Assembly: GCA_947625775.1 (NCBI GenBank)
Contig: CANQPM010000003.1
Span: 235,664-299,663, forward strand
Length of the DNA stretch: 64,000 bases
Direction: 5' to 3'
DNA from: an uncultured Lachnospiraceae bacterium
Lineage (GTDB): Bacteria; Bacillota; Clostridia; Lachnospirales; Lachnospiraceae
Below, piece by piece: positions 8,349-18,161 of the stretch; the stretch's first letter is position 1, and every line of letters starts with the position of its first letter. A program made the translations under genes and the position numbers. The notes beneath the pieces are model-generated. The model was not told the origin of the DNA and did not search any database. It worked only from the letters and a program-made list of their open reading frames with translations.

Positions 8349-9710
8349 TTATATTGTTAGTGTTCCAAAGGCGAGATCCTGAGCGGCGAATGGAATAAAG
8401 TAAAAGGGTAGTGTGAGCAGTTTTTGGTCTTGGTTATATCCGTAATTGTTTTTAGAAACTTTAATGGCGTATTCAAATTTATTATGGTTTGAAAATTTTT
8501 CGAGTGAGTTCAGAGTGCCCCTGCCTTTTTTCACATCAATGGGGTACAGCTTATTGTTTGATTCGATAATAAATTCAAGTTCTGCTGAATATTTTCCGCG
8601 CCAATAAAAAAGTTTATGTTCTTTTGCGGTTAATTCATTCGCCACGAAATTTTCAAAGAAAATGCCTGACAGGGTATTCTCTCTTTCATTTGATATAAAT
8701 GATGCCGCATTGATGCCGCTTTGGTACGAAAACATCCCGATATCGCCAAGAAACAGGCGAAAGTTGCTTTCACTATCAGGCATAAGCGGTGTGGTAATAT
8801 GTTCCTTTAGTTGGAAGGATTGGTTGATAACGTGCGCCATCGTAAGCCACTGAACCGAGGTCGCAAAATCTCTTGTCTTGCTCTTTTCTTCAATAATTCC
8901 AGGCGAAAAATTTTTTGTTTCCTTGTTCAGTTCTTTGTAGATATTCTGAAACAGTGCACGCGAACGTAAAACTGCCTCTGGGCTTGCCTGATACAAATCC
9001 ATGTCAGAAAGATAATTGTCGTACAGCGCTTTGAGGATTTCACGCGATTCAAGAAGGCTGCCGCTGTCAATATAAGCTTCAACGGCTTCAGGCATACCGC
9101 CAATAAGCAGATATTTATATACCTGTTCTATTGCTAAATCGTGAATTCCTTTACCAAGAGGAGTTTTAAGTTCATAGGCTTTTTTGATTGCATTAAAAAG
9201 CATTTCATTGCTGTTCATTAAAAATTCATCAAAAGTCATGGGATAAATGGTTATTTGGTTAATTTTGCCCACGGGGAAAAGAAATTTATTGCTGCTGCCT
9301 ACCCCTCTTTTGTGTGTTTCCCTTTGGATTTTGATGCGTACCATTGAGCCTGTTGCAATTATTGGAATTTGCCTAAAGTCTTGGCAAAAGTATTTCAGCG
9401 CGGATAGTATATTTGGACATTCCTGCACTTCGTCAAAAATTAAAAGTGTATTTTCACTTATTTGGCTGCCTTTTAGAAGTGAGATGTACTCAATAATTTT
9501 CTCTGCGTTTGCAGTCTGTGAACAAAATGCGCGTATTTCATCCTCTATTTTGCAGTCAATGTAAATATAGCTGTTTTTATAGTAGGTTTCGGCAAAAATA
9601 TTTTTGACGAGATAGGTTTTGCCAACTTGTCTTGCGCCCCAGATAATTAAAGGCTTTTTGCGCTTATTGCTATTCCAAACTATCAGTTTTTGCAATGCAT
9701 TTCGTTTCAT
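8349..9710 (-). CDS. AAA+ ATPase with DUF4143 domain
   Basis: 453 residues from the ATG that follows GGAGG by 8 nt on the minus strand. An AAA_14 ATPase domain occupies residues 1-200, with Walker A GARQVGKTYLV and Walker B LLIFDEVQ. A C-terminal DUF4143 region follows. Its end (YWRGKYSAELEFII, then LYPIDVKKG) has the E/D...D-x-K spacing of a PD-(D/E)XK fold. The family is widespread and mobile and its function is poorly defined. The gene opposes rlmN and the defence genes and marks the start of the accessory region. Confidence 0.88.
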   Translation of the reverse strand: MKRNALQKLIVWNSNKRKKPLIIWGARQVGKTYLVKNIFAETYYKNSYIYIDCKIEDEIRAFCSQTANAEKIIEYISLLKGSQISENTLLIFDEVQECPNILSALKYFCQDFRQIPIIATGSMVRIKIQRETHKRGVGSSNKFLFPVGKINQITIYPMTFDEFLMNSNEMLFNAIKKAYELKTPLGKGIHDLAIEQVYKYLLIGGMPEAVEAYIDSGSLLESREILKALYDNYLSDMDLYQASPEAVLRSRALFQNIYKELNKETKNFSPGIIEEKSKTRDFATSVQWLTMAHVINQSFQLKEHITTPLMPDSESNFRLFLGDIGMFSYQSGINAASFISNERENTLSGIFFENFVANELTAKEHKLFYWRGKYSAELEFIIESNNKLYPIDVKKGRGTLNSLEKFSNHNKFEYAIKVSKNNYGYNQDQKLLTLPFYFIPFAAQDLAFGTLTI

Positions 9711-10148
9711 AAATGAACCTCCGAGTATTTTATGGCGATATTTTAACATAAATTGCACTTATCTGCAAGTTGTTATAAGAATTATTCTCACTTTTTTAGA
9801 TATTATTAATTGGATTATTTACACATTATTGTATTTTGAATGTCTGTATATGGTTATTTTAATTGCGTATTGTAAAATTAACTGATATAATGACATTGTT
9901 AGCTGTTGAAAGCTGTTGAAATTAAGAAGTTATTGAAACTATCTTCGGTACGTAATATACTTATATAATGTAATGTTTCTTATAATAAATTTAGATATAT
10001 AAAGTATTTAACAGGAAAAGCTGTGTAAATACTAGATGATTATGATAATTAGATAAAGATTTAATATGGGCATGCATTAATAAAAATTGTCAAGAAAATT
10101 GAAACTTTGTCGTTGAACATAGATATAGACGTTTTGGGAGGTCCTAAA
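9711..10148. other. AT-rich intergenic region and leader upstream of the sigma factor gene
   Basis: 438 bp without a supported gene. It contains the promoter at 9863-9891 and a roughly 250-nt untranslated leader. A tandem duplication of AGCTGTTGAA lies at about 9902-9921. Composition is far more AT-rich than the host genes to the left. No integrase, attachment repeat or tRNA was seen. Confidence 0.6.
9863..9891 (+). promoter_or_regulatory. Vegetative-type promoter for the sigma/helicase genes
   Basis: -35 TTGCGT at 9863-9868, a 17-bp spacer, and a perfect -10 TATAAT at 9886-9891. It points to the sigma factor gene and leaves a leader of about 250 nt. Confidence 0.6.
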
Positions 10149-11237
10149 TTGAGAAATGATATTATTTTGCAAATGATTAAACCATATGTAAGAAATAAAT
10201 CAATTACATATGACGACTTTGATAAGTTATTTAATTTTCTGTCAATAAATGAACAGTATGAAGTTGAAAATATTCTATGTTTAAATGGAATAAAACTAAT
10301 GGATGCCAATGTAGAAATTGCAGATACAAATTTGAATATTAGAAATGAGGACTACTCTAACGAGGAATTTGAAAGCTTATATGAAGATTTGTTTTTTAAA
10401 GATACTGGATTCTCAAAAGATGATGATATTCTTACTATTAGTAAGGATATTAAGCAGTCAAATGAGGTGTTATGTGGATTAATTCAGCAAGGTAATAAAC
10501 AGGCAGCGCAGGATTTATGTATAAAAAATAAACGATTAGTAGACAAGTATGTTGTTTTATATATAAAAAAGTATGGAAATAGATTAGATTTTGAAGATTT
10601 GGAGCAAGTTGGCTATATGGGATTGATGAAAGCTGCTAAGAAATTTGATATAAGTCAAGGGAATGCGTTTAGTACATATGCAGTTTTTTGGATTAAGCAA
10701 GCTATTTCAAGAGAAATAATGGATAATGGTTATGCAATTCGCATACCAGTACATATGATGGAGAAGATAAATAAAGTAATTGCAATAGATAGCTTTTTTG
10801 AAAGTAAAGGTTTTTGTTTAATTGAAAGGATAAGATTGATTTCAAATGAATTAAATCTGACACAGGATGAAGTGAAGCAATGCATTGTATTGAAAAATAA
10901 TTTTGTAAAATATGCCTCATTAAACTCACTAGTTGGAGAAGGAGAGATGGAATTAGGAGAGTTGCTTCCAGCAGAGGAAACGGTTCAGACGGAAGAAATT
11001 GTTTTTAAAATCATATTAAGAGAACAATTAAAAGAAGTGTTAGGAATATTGACCAAAAGAGAGCAAAAGATTTTAATATTGCGGTTTGGATTGGCAGACA
11101 ATAAAGAAAGAACGTTGGAAGAAGTTGGGAGGCAATTTAATGTTACCAGAGAACGAATAAGGCAGATTGAAGAAAAGGCTTTGCGAAAATTACGGGTATC
11201 ATTTCATTCAAAAAAATTAAAAGATTATTTATATTAG
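10149..11237 (+). CDS. RpoD-like sigma-70 family factor in a defence island
   Basis: 362 residues from a TTG start that has GGGAGG 7 nt upstream. A longer frame from TTG 10107 lacks an RBS. Residues 10-50 (ITYDDFDKLF, NGIKLMD) resemble sigma region 1.1. Region 2 (about 115-200) has LDFEDLEQVGYMGLMKAAKK and FSTYAVFWIKQAISREI, the core-binding and -10 recognition helices. Region 3 follows. Region 4 (about 295-350) has LTKREQKILILRFGL and the helix-turn-helix VTRERIRQIEEKALRKLR. It is a group 1/2-like sigma rather than an ECF type. It is much more AT-rich than the host and ends 11 nt before the helicase gene. It probably directs transcription of island genes, or diverts RNA polymerase. That role is inferred. 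Confidence 0.85.
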   Translation: MRNDIILQMIKPYVRNKSITYDDFDKLFNFLSINEQYEVENILCLNGIKLMDANVEIADTNLNIRNEDYSNEEFESLYEDLFFKDTGFSKDDDILTISKDIKQSNEVLCGLIQQGNKQAAQDLCIKNKRLVDKYVVLYIKKYGNRLDFEDLEQVGYMGLMKAAKKFDISQGNAFSTYAVFWIKQAISREIMDNGYAIRIPVHMMEKINKVIAIDSFFESKGFCLIERIRLISNELNLTQDEVKQCIVLKNNFVKYASLNSLVGEGEMELGELLPAEETVQTEEIVFKIILREQLKEVLGILTKREQKILILRFGLADNKERTLEEVGRQFNVTRERIRQIEEKALRKLRVSFHSKKLKDYLY

Positions 11238-11248
11238 GGGGGATTTTA

Positions 11249-14200
11249 ATGACTGATAATATAATTGAGGGCATAGTGAAAAGAAAAATTAGTGAATTGT
11301 CTAATGAACCAAATTCAATAATTGTATTGAAGGGTATTCCGCTTTCATATGTTAAGGATTTAAAAGATAAAATAAATTTGTCGAAAGCAGTTGACGATAA
11401 AATAGGATATTTTATGTCAATCAATACTGGAAGAAATGTTATTTTGTACGAGGAATTTTTGCTTATTGCTGATTTTGTTGTTTCACAATATAAAACAATT
11501 TTTGTTTTAAACAACAATGCATATATGGAGCAAGTTCCGATAGAAGAATATTTTGAAACAAGTGTCCGCAATGGCTTGATTAAGCATTTTGATGAATCTC
11601 AAGAGCTTGAGCGAGATGATACATATATAGGTGATATAGAGGAGTATGTGTCTATTTTTGCTGGTTTGAAAGAACATAACGGATATTTGATTGGTGCATA
11701 TAATCATATGCCAGTATTAGACAGCAATAAAATTGTTTACAAAAATTTATTTGAATGTCAAGTAACAGAAGAAACAGTGGTAGATATAGAGAACGAAGAA
11801 TTTATAGATTTGGTTGAAGAAGCAGATTACATTGATTTTGTTAAATTGCTTTTTATGCAACCAGCTAAGATTTATTTGCGGATTTCTAATTATATAGGTG
11901 ACATTAACAGACTGAAAAATCATATAAAATTATTATCATTTTATTGGATGAACTGTTCCCAAATATTTTATGTTTCGGTTAAAACAGAGTTCAAACAGTA
12001 TCAGCATAGAAATGAGTATAATGACATACTAAAATATTATTGGGGATATTCGTCTTTTAGGAAGTTGCCAATTTATGATATGGCAAGGCTTGAACAAGGG
12101 CAAAAGGAAATTGTACAGGTTTCTCAGGAAAGTATAATTGCAAATATTGTTGAACAAGTGGAAGCTTGTGACGAAGAAAAGGATTTTAGGGATGTATTTG
12201 TTACCGCTCCTACAGGCGCAGGAAAGTCAGTGATGTTTCAGGTGCCTGCTATTTACCTTGCTAAGCATTATAATTTACTGACAATAGTAATATCTCCGCT
12301 TATAGGTTTGATGAATGATCAGGTAAAGAACCTTGAACTAAAAAATTATAAATATGCAAAGACAATTAATTCTGATATTTCTCCTATTGTGAAAGAGGAT
12401 ATAATTAATAAAGTTGGAGAAGGAAAATATCATATATTATATATTTCGCCAGAAACTCTGTTGAGTAGAAGCGATGTTGAACAGTTAATAGGTGATAGAA
12501 CGATTGGTATGATATGTGTAGATGAAGCTCATATTGTAACTACTTGGGGAAAACAATTTAGACCAGATTACTGGTATTTGGGAGATCATATTAGAAAGTT
12601 AAGAAAGCAACAAATAAAAAATAAAGGAAGGTCGTTTGTTATTGCCACATTTACGGCAACCGCGATTTACCATGGCGTTGAAGATATGTATACAGAAACT
12701 ATAAATAGTCTTCATATGCTTAATCCTATTACATATCTGGGATATATTAAACGAAATGACATTAGTATTGTTATTTCTAAAACAAAAAAGGAAAAAGGTG
12801 TTAGGGCGGAGTATGAGTTGGATAAATTTGAACAGATTGAAATGATATTAAGAAGGGCGATAATTACTGATAAGAAAACATTGGTATACTTCCCGACGGT
12901 TGCGTTAATCAATAGGTGTTATGAGTATCTTAGAAATAAAAGAATGATTGAGCGGGTTGCAGTTTACTATGGGACTTTAAGCAAAGATAAGAAACAAGAG
13001 AATTATGAGAAATTTTATGAAAAGGAAAAACTATTAATGCTTTCAACAAAAGCTTTTGGAATGGGAATTGATATAAACGATATTGAGATTGTGGCTCATT
13101 TTGCACCAACTGGCAATGTATGTGATTATGTTCAAGAAATTGGAAGGGCGGCTAGAAAAGAAGGATTGATGGGGGAAGCAATTTATAACTATAATCCTAA
13201 AGACTTTAAACACATTAATAGATTACATGGGTTATCAGCTATTCAGCCGTATCAGTTGATTAAAGTATTGGAAAAAATAGATGAATTATATCGACAGAGT
13301 TTACGGAGAGGAAATAGGAATGATTTGACTAAAAAGCGAAATGCAATGCTTTTGGATGCAGAAAACTTTTCCTATATATTTGGTTCCCCAATTAGCGATG
13401 AGGATAATAATATTAGTAAAGTTAAAACAGCTCTTTTATTGATTCAAAAAGACTTTGAGAATAAGGTGGGTTTTTCTCCAATTCAAGTAAGACCGATACC
13501 AATGTTTTCTGTTGGCTTTTTTGAGATAGATCCTAATGTTCAGGTCAAAATTGCAAAACAGTATCCAGAAGCGATTGAAGAAATTGAGTCTGTCAGACAT
13601 ATATGCAGAGTATTATTAAGTGTAATATGGAATAAAGATTATAAAATGTTATCATTTCCTAAGTTTAAGTATATGCTGTATTCAAGGGATTCCAAATTAG
13701 AAATGACAACGAAGTATCATATGATGCCAGCATTATGCGTGAATATTCATTTTGCAAATGATTTTGCAAGTACTTATAGAACGACATGGGATGTATTCGA
13801 AAGATTCGTTAGAAAAAAGGTACAATTATCAGAGCATACTGCAATAAATGAGATAGTACAGGCATTAGTAGATGGTTGTAATGTTAATAAATATAAAGCG
13901 CAAACGATTTGTGAAGTCGTATTGGCGTCAATGGATTTTTATAGAAAAAATTTTGCTAAGGGTACGTCTCCGATTGCTCAAGAGAAAACAACGATTGAAG
14001 GTACGACAAAATATCAATTTAATGTTGCTGTTAATTCATATTTTCAATGGGTAGAGTCTGGCTTTATAAAGATTGTTAGTGAAACAAAAAATGATAGATT
14101 GTATTTAGTAAATGATAACGGTAATCGTACAAAAGAATATAATATTATTTTGGGTATTTTAGAAGCTATGGGAGTATTGACTTTTGAGATTATTGGGGGA

Positions 14201-14464
14201 GCAAATAGCCAATTATATATTTATATTAATCAGGTGCAGGCAATAAAAAATATTTTAAATGCTCCATATAGCTATGATAACCGTATTTTGGATACTATTA
14301 GTGAAAGACACCTAATATCTGTAAACATGTTAACATATCTTTATGAAGGCGATTTTTCAAATGAAAAGATATGGGATTTAATCGAGGACTATTTTCTTGG
14401 AATTATTCCAGATAAAGTAAAGTTGGATTGTAAGAAAATCCATCCTAATATGATATTTGATTAA
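11249..14464 (+). CDS. RecQ-like SF2 DNA helicase, defence-island type
   Basis: 1071 residues. Residues 1-310 are an N-terminal region I do not recognise. The helicase core then shows Walker A APTGAGKSVMFQVPA (320-334), Ia ISPLIGLMNDQV, DEAH box CVDEAHIVTTWGKQFRPDY (about 423), FTATA, and motifs V/VI STKAFGMGID and QEIGRAARKEG, all close to RecQ. The C-terminal 400 residues match neither the RecQ zinc domain nor HRDC by eye. GGGGGG precedes the ATG. It sits 11 nt after the sigma gene with the same low GC. It probably unwinds or translocates on DNA in an anti-phage role linked to the downstream restriction genes. That is inference. Confidence 0.85.
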   Translation: MTDNIIEGIVKRKISELSNEPNSIIVLKGIPLSYVKDLKDKINLSKAVDDKIGYFMSINTGRNVILYEEFLLIADFVVSQYKTIFVLNNNAYMEQVPIEEYFETSVRNGLIKHFDESQELERDDTYIGDIEEYVSIFAGLKEHNGYLIGAYNHMPVLDSNKIVYKNLFECQVTEETVVDIENEEFIDLVEEADYIDFVKLLFMQPAKIYLRISNYIGDINRLKNHIKLLSFYWMNCSQIFYVSVKTEFKQYQHRNEYNDILKYYWGYSSFRKLPIYDMARLEQGQKEIVQVSQESIIANIVEQVEACDEEKDFRDVFVTAPTGAGKSVMFQVPAIYLAKHYNLLTIVISPLIGLMNDQVKNLELKNYKYAKTINSDISPIVKEDIINKVGEGKYHILYISPETLLSRSDVEQLIGDRTIGMICVDEAHIVTTWGKQFRPDYWYLGDHIRKLRKQQIKNKGRSFVIATFTATAIYHGVEDMYTETINSLHMLNPITYLGYIKRNDISIVISKTKKEKGVRAEYELDKFEQIEMILRRAIITDKKTLVYFPTVALINRCYEYLRNKRMIERVAVYYGTLSKDKKQENYEKFYEKEKLLMLSTKAFGMGIDINDIEIVAHFAPTGNVCDYVQEIGRAARKEGLMGEAIYNYNPKDFKHINRLHGLSAIQPYQLIKVLEKIDELYRQSLRRGNRNDLTKKRNAMLLDAENFSYIFGSPISDEDNNISKVKTALLLIQKDFENKVGFSPIQVRPIPMFSVGFFEIDPNVQVKIAKQYPEAIEEIESVRHICRVLLSVIWNKDYKMLSFPKFKYMLYSRDSKLEMTTKYHMMPALCVNIHFANDFASTYRTTWDVFERFVRKKVQLSEHTAINEIVQALVDGCNVNKYKAQTICEVVLASMDFYRKNFAKGTSPIAQEKTTIEGTTKYQFNVAVNSYFQWVESGFIKIVSETKNDRLYLVNDNGNRTKEYNIILGILEAMGVLTFEIIGGANSQLYIYINQVQAIKNILNAPYSYDNRILDTISERHLISVNMLTYLYEGDFSNEKIWDLIEDYFLGIIPDKVKLDCKKIHPNMIFD

Positions 14465-14522
14465 TGCAGGACATAGAGAATAAGCATAGGGTTGATATAA
14501 TATAAAAATGTTGGTGTTTGAT

Positions 14523-14993
14523 ATGGAAAAGGCGCAAGAACCAAGATTTTATGGAACTGTTACTGAAAAAAGCCACAAAAATATGAGCCGCATTCGTGGG
14601 AGTGATACAAGCATTGAGCTGGCTTTGCGGAAAGCTCTTTGGGCGAAAGGTTATCGTTTTAGAAAAAATTATAAAAAATTGCCGGGACGTCCGGATATAG
14701 TCTTGGTTAAATATAAGATTGCAATATTTTGTGACGGGGAATTTTTTCATGGAAAAGATTGGGAAGTTTTAAAGCCTAAACTTGCGAATGGAAAAAATCC
14801 CGATTATTGGGTTAATAAGATTCAGAGAAACATTGACAGAGATATTGAGAAGGATCAGGAGCTATTATTTTGCGGATGGACAGTGATTCATTTTTGGGGA
14901 AATGACATATTAAAAAGGACAAGTGAGTGCATCAAGGTTATTGAGGAGACGATTTTGGAGTTGAAAATATCTGAGGTGGATTATTATGATTAA
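14523..14993 (+). CDS. vsr: Very short patch repair endonuclease Vsr
   Basis: 156 residues from ATG 14523; ATG 14508 is the alternative, and no clear RBS decides. Vsr nicks 5' of T in T:G mismatches formed when m5C deaminates. The family core is visible: NMSRIRGSDTSIELALRKAL, then LPGRPDIVL with the catalytic Asp, FCDGEFFHGKDW with the metal/zinc His, and WVNKIQRNIDRD. A TATAAT lies at about 14495 and may be a local promoter. The end overlaps the endonuclease gene by 8 nt. Its presence fits a cytosine-C5 methylating system. Confidence 0.92.
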   Translation: MEKAQEPRFYGTVTEKSHKNMSRIRGSDTSIELALRKALWAKGYRFRKNYKKLPGRPDIVLVKYKIAIFCDGEFFHGKDWEVLKPKLANGKNPDYWVNKIQRNIDRDIEKDQELLFCGWTVIHFWGNDILKRTSECIKVIEETILELKISEVDYYD

Positions 14994-16425
14994 CATGGGT
15001 TATTTAGATGAATATGACAGTTCAAATCCGCTATCTATTGAAGCATATGCGCAAAAAATGGTGGGAAAAACGTTTCGTGAAATATTGGAAGAAGATGAAG
15101 CGCGACAGCCCATGATGCTGAATTACGATGTGGGATATGGAATATCAGACGTAGCGGAGGTAAAAAGAAATAAGGGAAATCTGGGACAGATTATTGAAGA
15201 AAAATTTTTTCATTATCCGTGCAACAACGATGCGCGTCCGGATTTTTACGAAGCGGGCGTGGAACTGAAAGTTACCCCATATCGAGTGAACAAAAATGGC
15301 ACATTGTCGGCGAAAGAGCGTCTGATATTGACAATGATTGATTATACTCAGGTTGTTAATGAAACGTTTGAGGAAAGCCATTTTTGGAATAAATCAAAGC
15401 TTATTTTATTGGTTTATTATTTATATATGAAAGAAATCAAATATAACCTTGATTATAAGATATCTTATGCAAGATTATTTACGCCGCCAGAACAGGACAT
15501 TAATATAATTAAGAGCGATTATGACATTATAATATCGAAGATAAAGCAGGGAAAAGCGCATGAGCTTTCGGAAAGTGACACACTTTATTTAAGTGCGGCA
15601 CCTAAAGCGGCTACATCAAAGGTAAAGAGAAAGCAGCCATTTAGTGATGAATTGGCAAAACCAAGGGCATTTGCGTTTAAGGGCTCTTATATGACATTTG
15701 TATTGAACAATTATATTGTAACGGGACAGGTTACATATGAGCCAATAGTAAAAGGTGAAGCCGTAGATTCATTTGAAAACTATGTAAAAGATAAGATTGA
15801 CAGATATTGTGGATATTCGGTAGGTGACTTGTGCATAAAATTTGATATTGAGACAGAAAGAAAACCAAAGAATTTGGAAGCGATACTTGCGTATAGAATG
15901 CTTGGCATAAGGGGAAATCATGCAGAGGAATTTGAAAAGGCGAATATTGTTGTTAAGACAATACGGATAGGCAAGAATGATCGAATCAAGGAAAGCATGT
16001 CTTTTCCAGCATTTCGATTCAAGGATTTGGTAAAGGAAAAATGGGAGGATTCCACGTTCGGGAACTATTTGAGAGAAACAAGGTTTTTGTTTGTAGTTTA
16101 TAAGTATGACAATGAAGATGTACTTCGGCTGAAGGGGTGCCAGTTTTGGAATATGCCATATAGAGATTTGGAAACAGATGTGCGGTCTGTATGGGAGAGG
16201 ACAAAGAAAGTGATTAGTGAAGGGCTTATAGTAGAAAATATAAATGGGAAAATGAAAAATAATTTGCCAAAGGCATCGGAAAATCTGGTCTGCCACGTGC
16301 GACCGCATGCACAAAACGCAAGTGATACATATGAATTACCAGACGGAAGACATTATCCAAAGCAATGTTTTTGGCTTAATAACACGTATATTTATTCACA
16401 GATAAATGATGAGATAAAAGGTTGA
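14986..16425 (+). CDS. Sau3AI/MutH-family type II restriction endonuclease
   Basis: 479 residues, similar in size to Sau3AI. The N-terminal MutH-like catalytic domain has GKTFREIL, then ARPDFYEAGVELKVTPYR with the D...ExK catalytic triad, and SAKERLILTMIDY. The C-terminal half also resembles the Sau3AI regulatory half: IVVKTIRIGKND, ESMSFPAFRFKDL, and ETRFLFVVYKYD. Sau3AI and close relatives cleave GATC, so GATC is the likely target by homology. GAGGTGG lies 6 nt before the ATG, and the gene overlaps vsr by 8 nt. Its partner methyltransferase starts 58 nt downstream. Confidence 0.92.
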   Translation: MINMGYLDEYDSSNPLSIEAYAQKMVGKTFREILEEDEARQPMMLNYDVGYGISDVAEVKRNKGNLGQIIEEKFFHYPCNNDARPDFYEAGVELKVTPYRVNKNGTLSAKERLILTMIDYTQVVNETFEESHFWNKSKLILLVYYLYMKEIKYNLDYKISYARLFTPPEQDINIIKSDYDIIISKIKQGKAHELSESDTLYLSAAPKAATSKVKRKQPFSDELAKPRAFAFKGSYMTFVLNNYIVTGQVTYEPIVKGEAVDSFENYVKDKIDRYCGYSVGDLCIKFDIETERKPKNLEAILAYRMLGIRGNHAEEFEKANIVVKTIRIGKNDRIKESMSFPAFRFKDLVKEKWEDSTFGNYLRETRFLFVVYKYDNEDVLRLKGCQFWNMPYRDLETDVRSVWERTKKVISEGLIVENINGKMKNNLPKASENLVCHVRPHAQNASDTYELPDGRHYPKQCFWLNNTYIYSQINDEIKG

Positions 16426-16483
16426 TCAAATGGGCAGGTTATGATATGATTATGACGAATAATAGTGCCAAGGAGATGTATGG

Positions 16484-17872
16484 ATGGAAAAGACAGTATG
16501 TGAATTGTTCGCCGGCGTTGGAGGATTTCGCTGCGGGCTTAATTCTATTAGGATTATAGAAGACACTGAAAGACCTGAAAAGTGGAAAACCGTATGGTTT
16601 AATCAGTGGGAACCGATAGATAAAAAAATACAGTGGGCATATGGATGTTATTTAGAAAAATTTGGGACGTGTATGGATATCAACGGGAAGGATACGACCA
16701 ATGTAGATATAAGCCTCGTAGATAAAAGGACAGTGCCAGATCATAATCTGTTGGTTGGCGGTTTTCCGTGTCAGGATTATTCTGTGGCATCTACTTTATC
16801 TACATCAAAAGGCATAGAAGGCAAGAAAGGCGTTTTGTGGTGGGACATACGTGACATGCTTGAGATAAAAGGTACGCCGTTTGTTATTCTGGAAAATGTT
16901 GACAGGCTCATAAAGAGTCCAGCAAGACAGAGGGGGAGAGACTTTGCGGTTATTTTGGCGTGCTTTCGTGATTTGGGATATACAGTTGAGTGGCGCATTA
17001 TAAACGCTGCGGAATACGGATATCAACAGCGTCGCCGTCGTACATTCATTTTTGCATATCGCAATGATACAATATATGCGGAGCATATTGCGCAGGCGGT
17101 TGGCTATAATGAAATATTTGGAGATGAAGCATGTAAGGAAAGTATGGGAAAGCTTTTGTGCAAAGACGGTTTTTTTGCAAAGAGCTTTGCCGTTGATGAT
17201 TGTGATTACAAAAAAATCCGCATGGTGAAATTGCCGGAAAGTATAGGCAAATTATCAAATTCGTTTTCTTTTTCGTTTGAGAACTCAGGAGTCATGAAAG
17301 ATGGAGCTGTTTATACATTAAGGACAAATTCGGCATATGATGGCACGCAGATTACTTTGGGAGATGTGATGGACGAAGGTGATGTGGCTCCAGAGTTCTT
17401 CATACCTAAAGAACGCTTATATTATACATCTCCGAATGTAATCCATAGTGATGAGACACAAACGCGTCTTTCAGAAGCGGCACATAAGACATGGCAATAT
17501 GTCAAAGGCGCTAAAAAACTCATGCGAAAAGCAAAAAACGGGCATGAATATATATATTCTGAAGGACCTGTACCGATGATAGACGAATATGATAAGCCTG
17601 CAAGGACGATTCTTACAAGTGAAGGTTCTTTTAGCAGGACAACCCATATCGTCAGGGATAAACAGACAGGTGAGATAAGGCTGCTTACGCCAAGCGAAAC
17701 GGAACGTATTCAAGGATTTCCGCAAGATTGGACGAGGGAATGTCTTGTGAACGACGAGATTATAGAGATGCCTGTACATAAGCGACGGTTTATGATGGGA
17801 AATGCGCTTGTGGTGAATATTATTCAACAAATGGAGGATCAGTTGTCGAAAATATTTGATGCAGAGCAGTAA
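16484..17872 (+). CDS. DNA (cytosine-5-)-methyltransferase, type II
   Basis: 462 residues. Motif I ELFAGVGGFRCGL, motif IV GGFPCQDYSVA with the catalytic Cys, motif VI ENVDRL, motif VIII QQRRRRTFIF, and motif X MMGNALVVNIIQQM are in canonical m5C order. A target-recognition region lies between VIII and IX. It should protect the site cut by the Sau3AI-like enzyme; the exact base and site cannot be read from sequence. An insert after motif I (KWKTVWFNQWEP) is usual for this subgroup. AAGGAG precedes the ATG. A strong terminator follows. Confidence 0.94.
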   Translation: MEKTVCELFAGVGGFRCGLNSIRIIEDTERPEKWKTVWFNQWEPIDKKIQWAYGCYLEKFGTCMDINGKDTTNVDISLVDKRTVPDHNLLVGGFPCQDYSVASTLSTSKGIEGKKGVLWWDIRDMLEIKGTPFVILENVDRLIKSPARQRGRDFAVILACFRDLGYTVEWRIINAAEYGYQQRRRRTFIFAYRNDTIYAEHIAQAVGYNEIFGDEACKESMGKLLCKDGFFAKSFAVDDCDYKKIRMVKLPESIGKLSNSFSFSFENSGVMKDGAVYTLRTNSAYDGTQITLGDVMDEGDVAPEFFIPKERLYYTSPNVIHSDETQTRLSEAAHKTWQYVKGAKKLMRKAKNGHEYIYSEGPVPMIDEYDKPARTILTSEGSFSRTTHIVRDKQTGEIRLLTPSETERIQGFPQDWTRECLVNDEIIEMPVHKRRFMMGNALVVNIIQQMEDQLSKIFDAEQ

Positions 17873-17980
17873 TGATTATAAATTATGTCGGCGTGTCAAA
17901 ATTGTGGCTTAAGGAATATGGAAGCAATAAATGAAAATTATTAAATATATGTGTGATTGATTTTTATCAAAAATTTATAG

Positions 17981-18010
17981 AACGATAGACAAAAAATCTA
18001 TCGTTTTTTT
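17981..18010 (+). terminator. Rho-independent terminator after the methyltransferase
   Basis: 9-bp stem AACGATAGA/TCTATCGTT (17981-17989, 17997-18005) followed by a T tract. It closes the restriction cassette. Confidence 0.88.
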
Positions 18011-18161
18011 ATTGGTTTGTTTTGTAAATAATAATAAATGGACATGATGCGGCACGGGCTGCTCAGTCAATTATAGTCAAATTAATCTTAGTAAAATTTC
18101 CTTGATTACAAAGATAACATAAAGACGCTTTCAAAAAATATTTTCACAAAAAATCAAATCA

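Noticed and set aside
9711..18010. Prophage or integrative element carrying the defence island
   Set aside because: No integrase, excisionase, tRNA target or flanking attachment repeats are visible.
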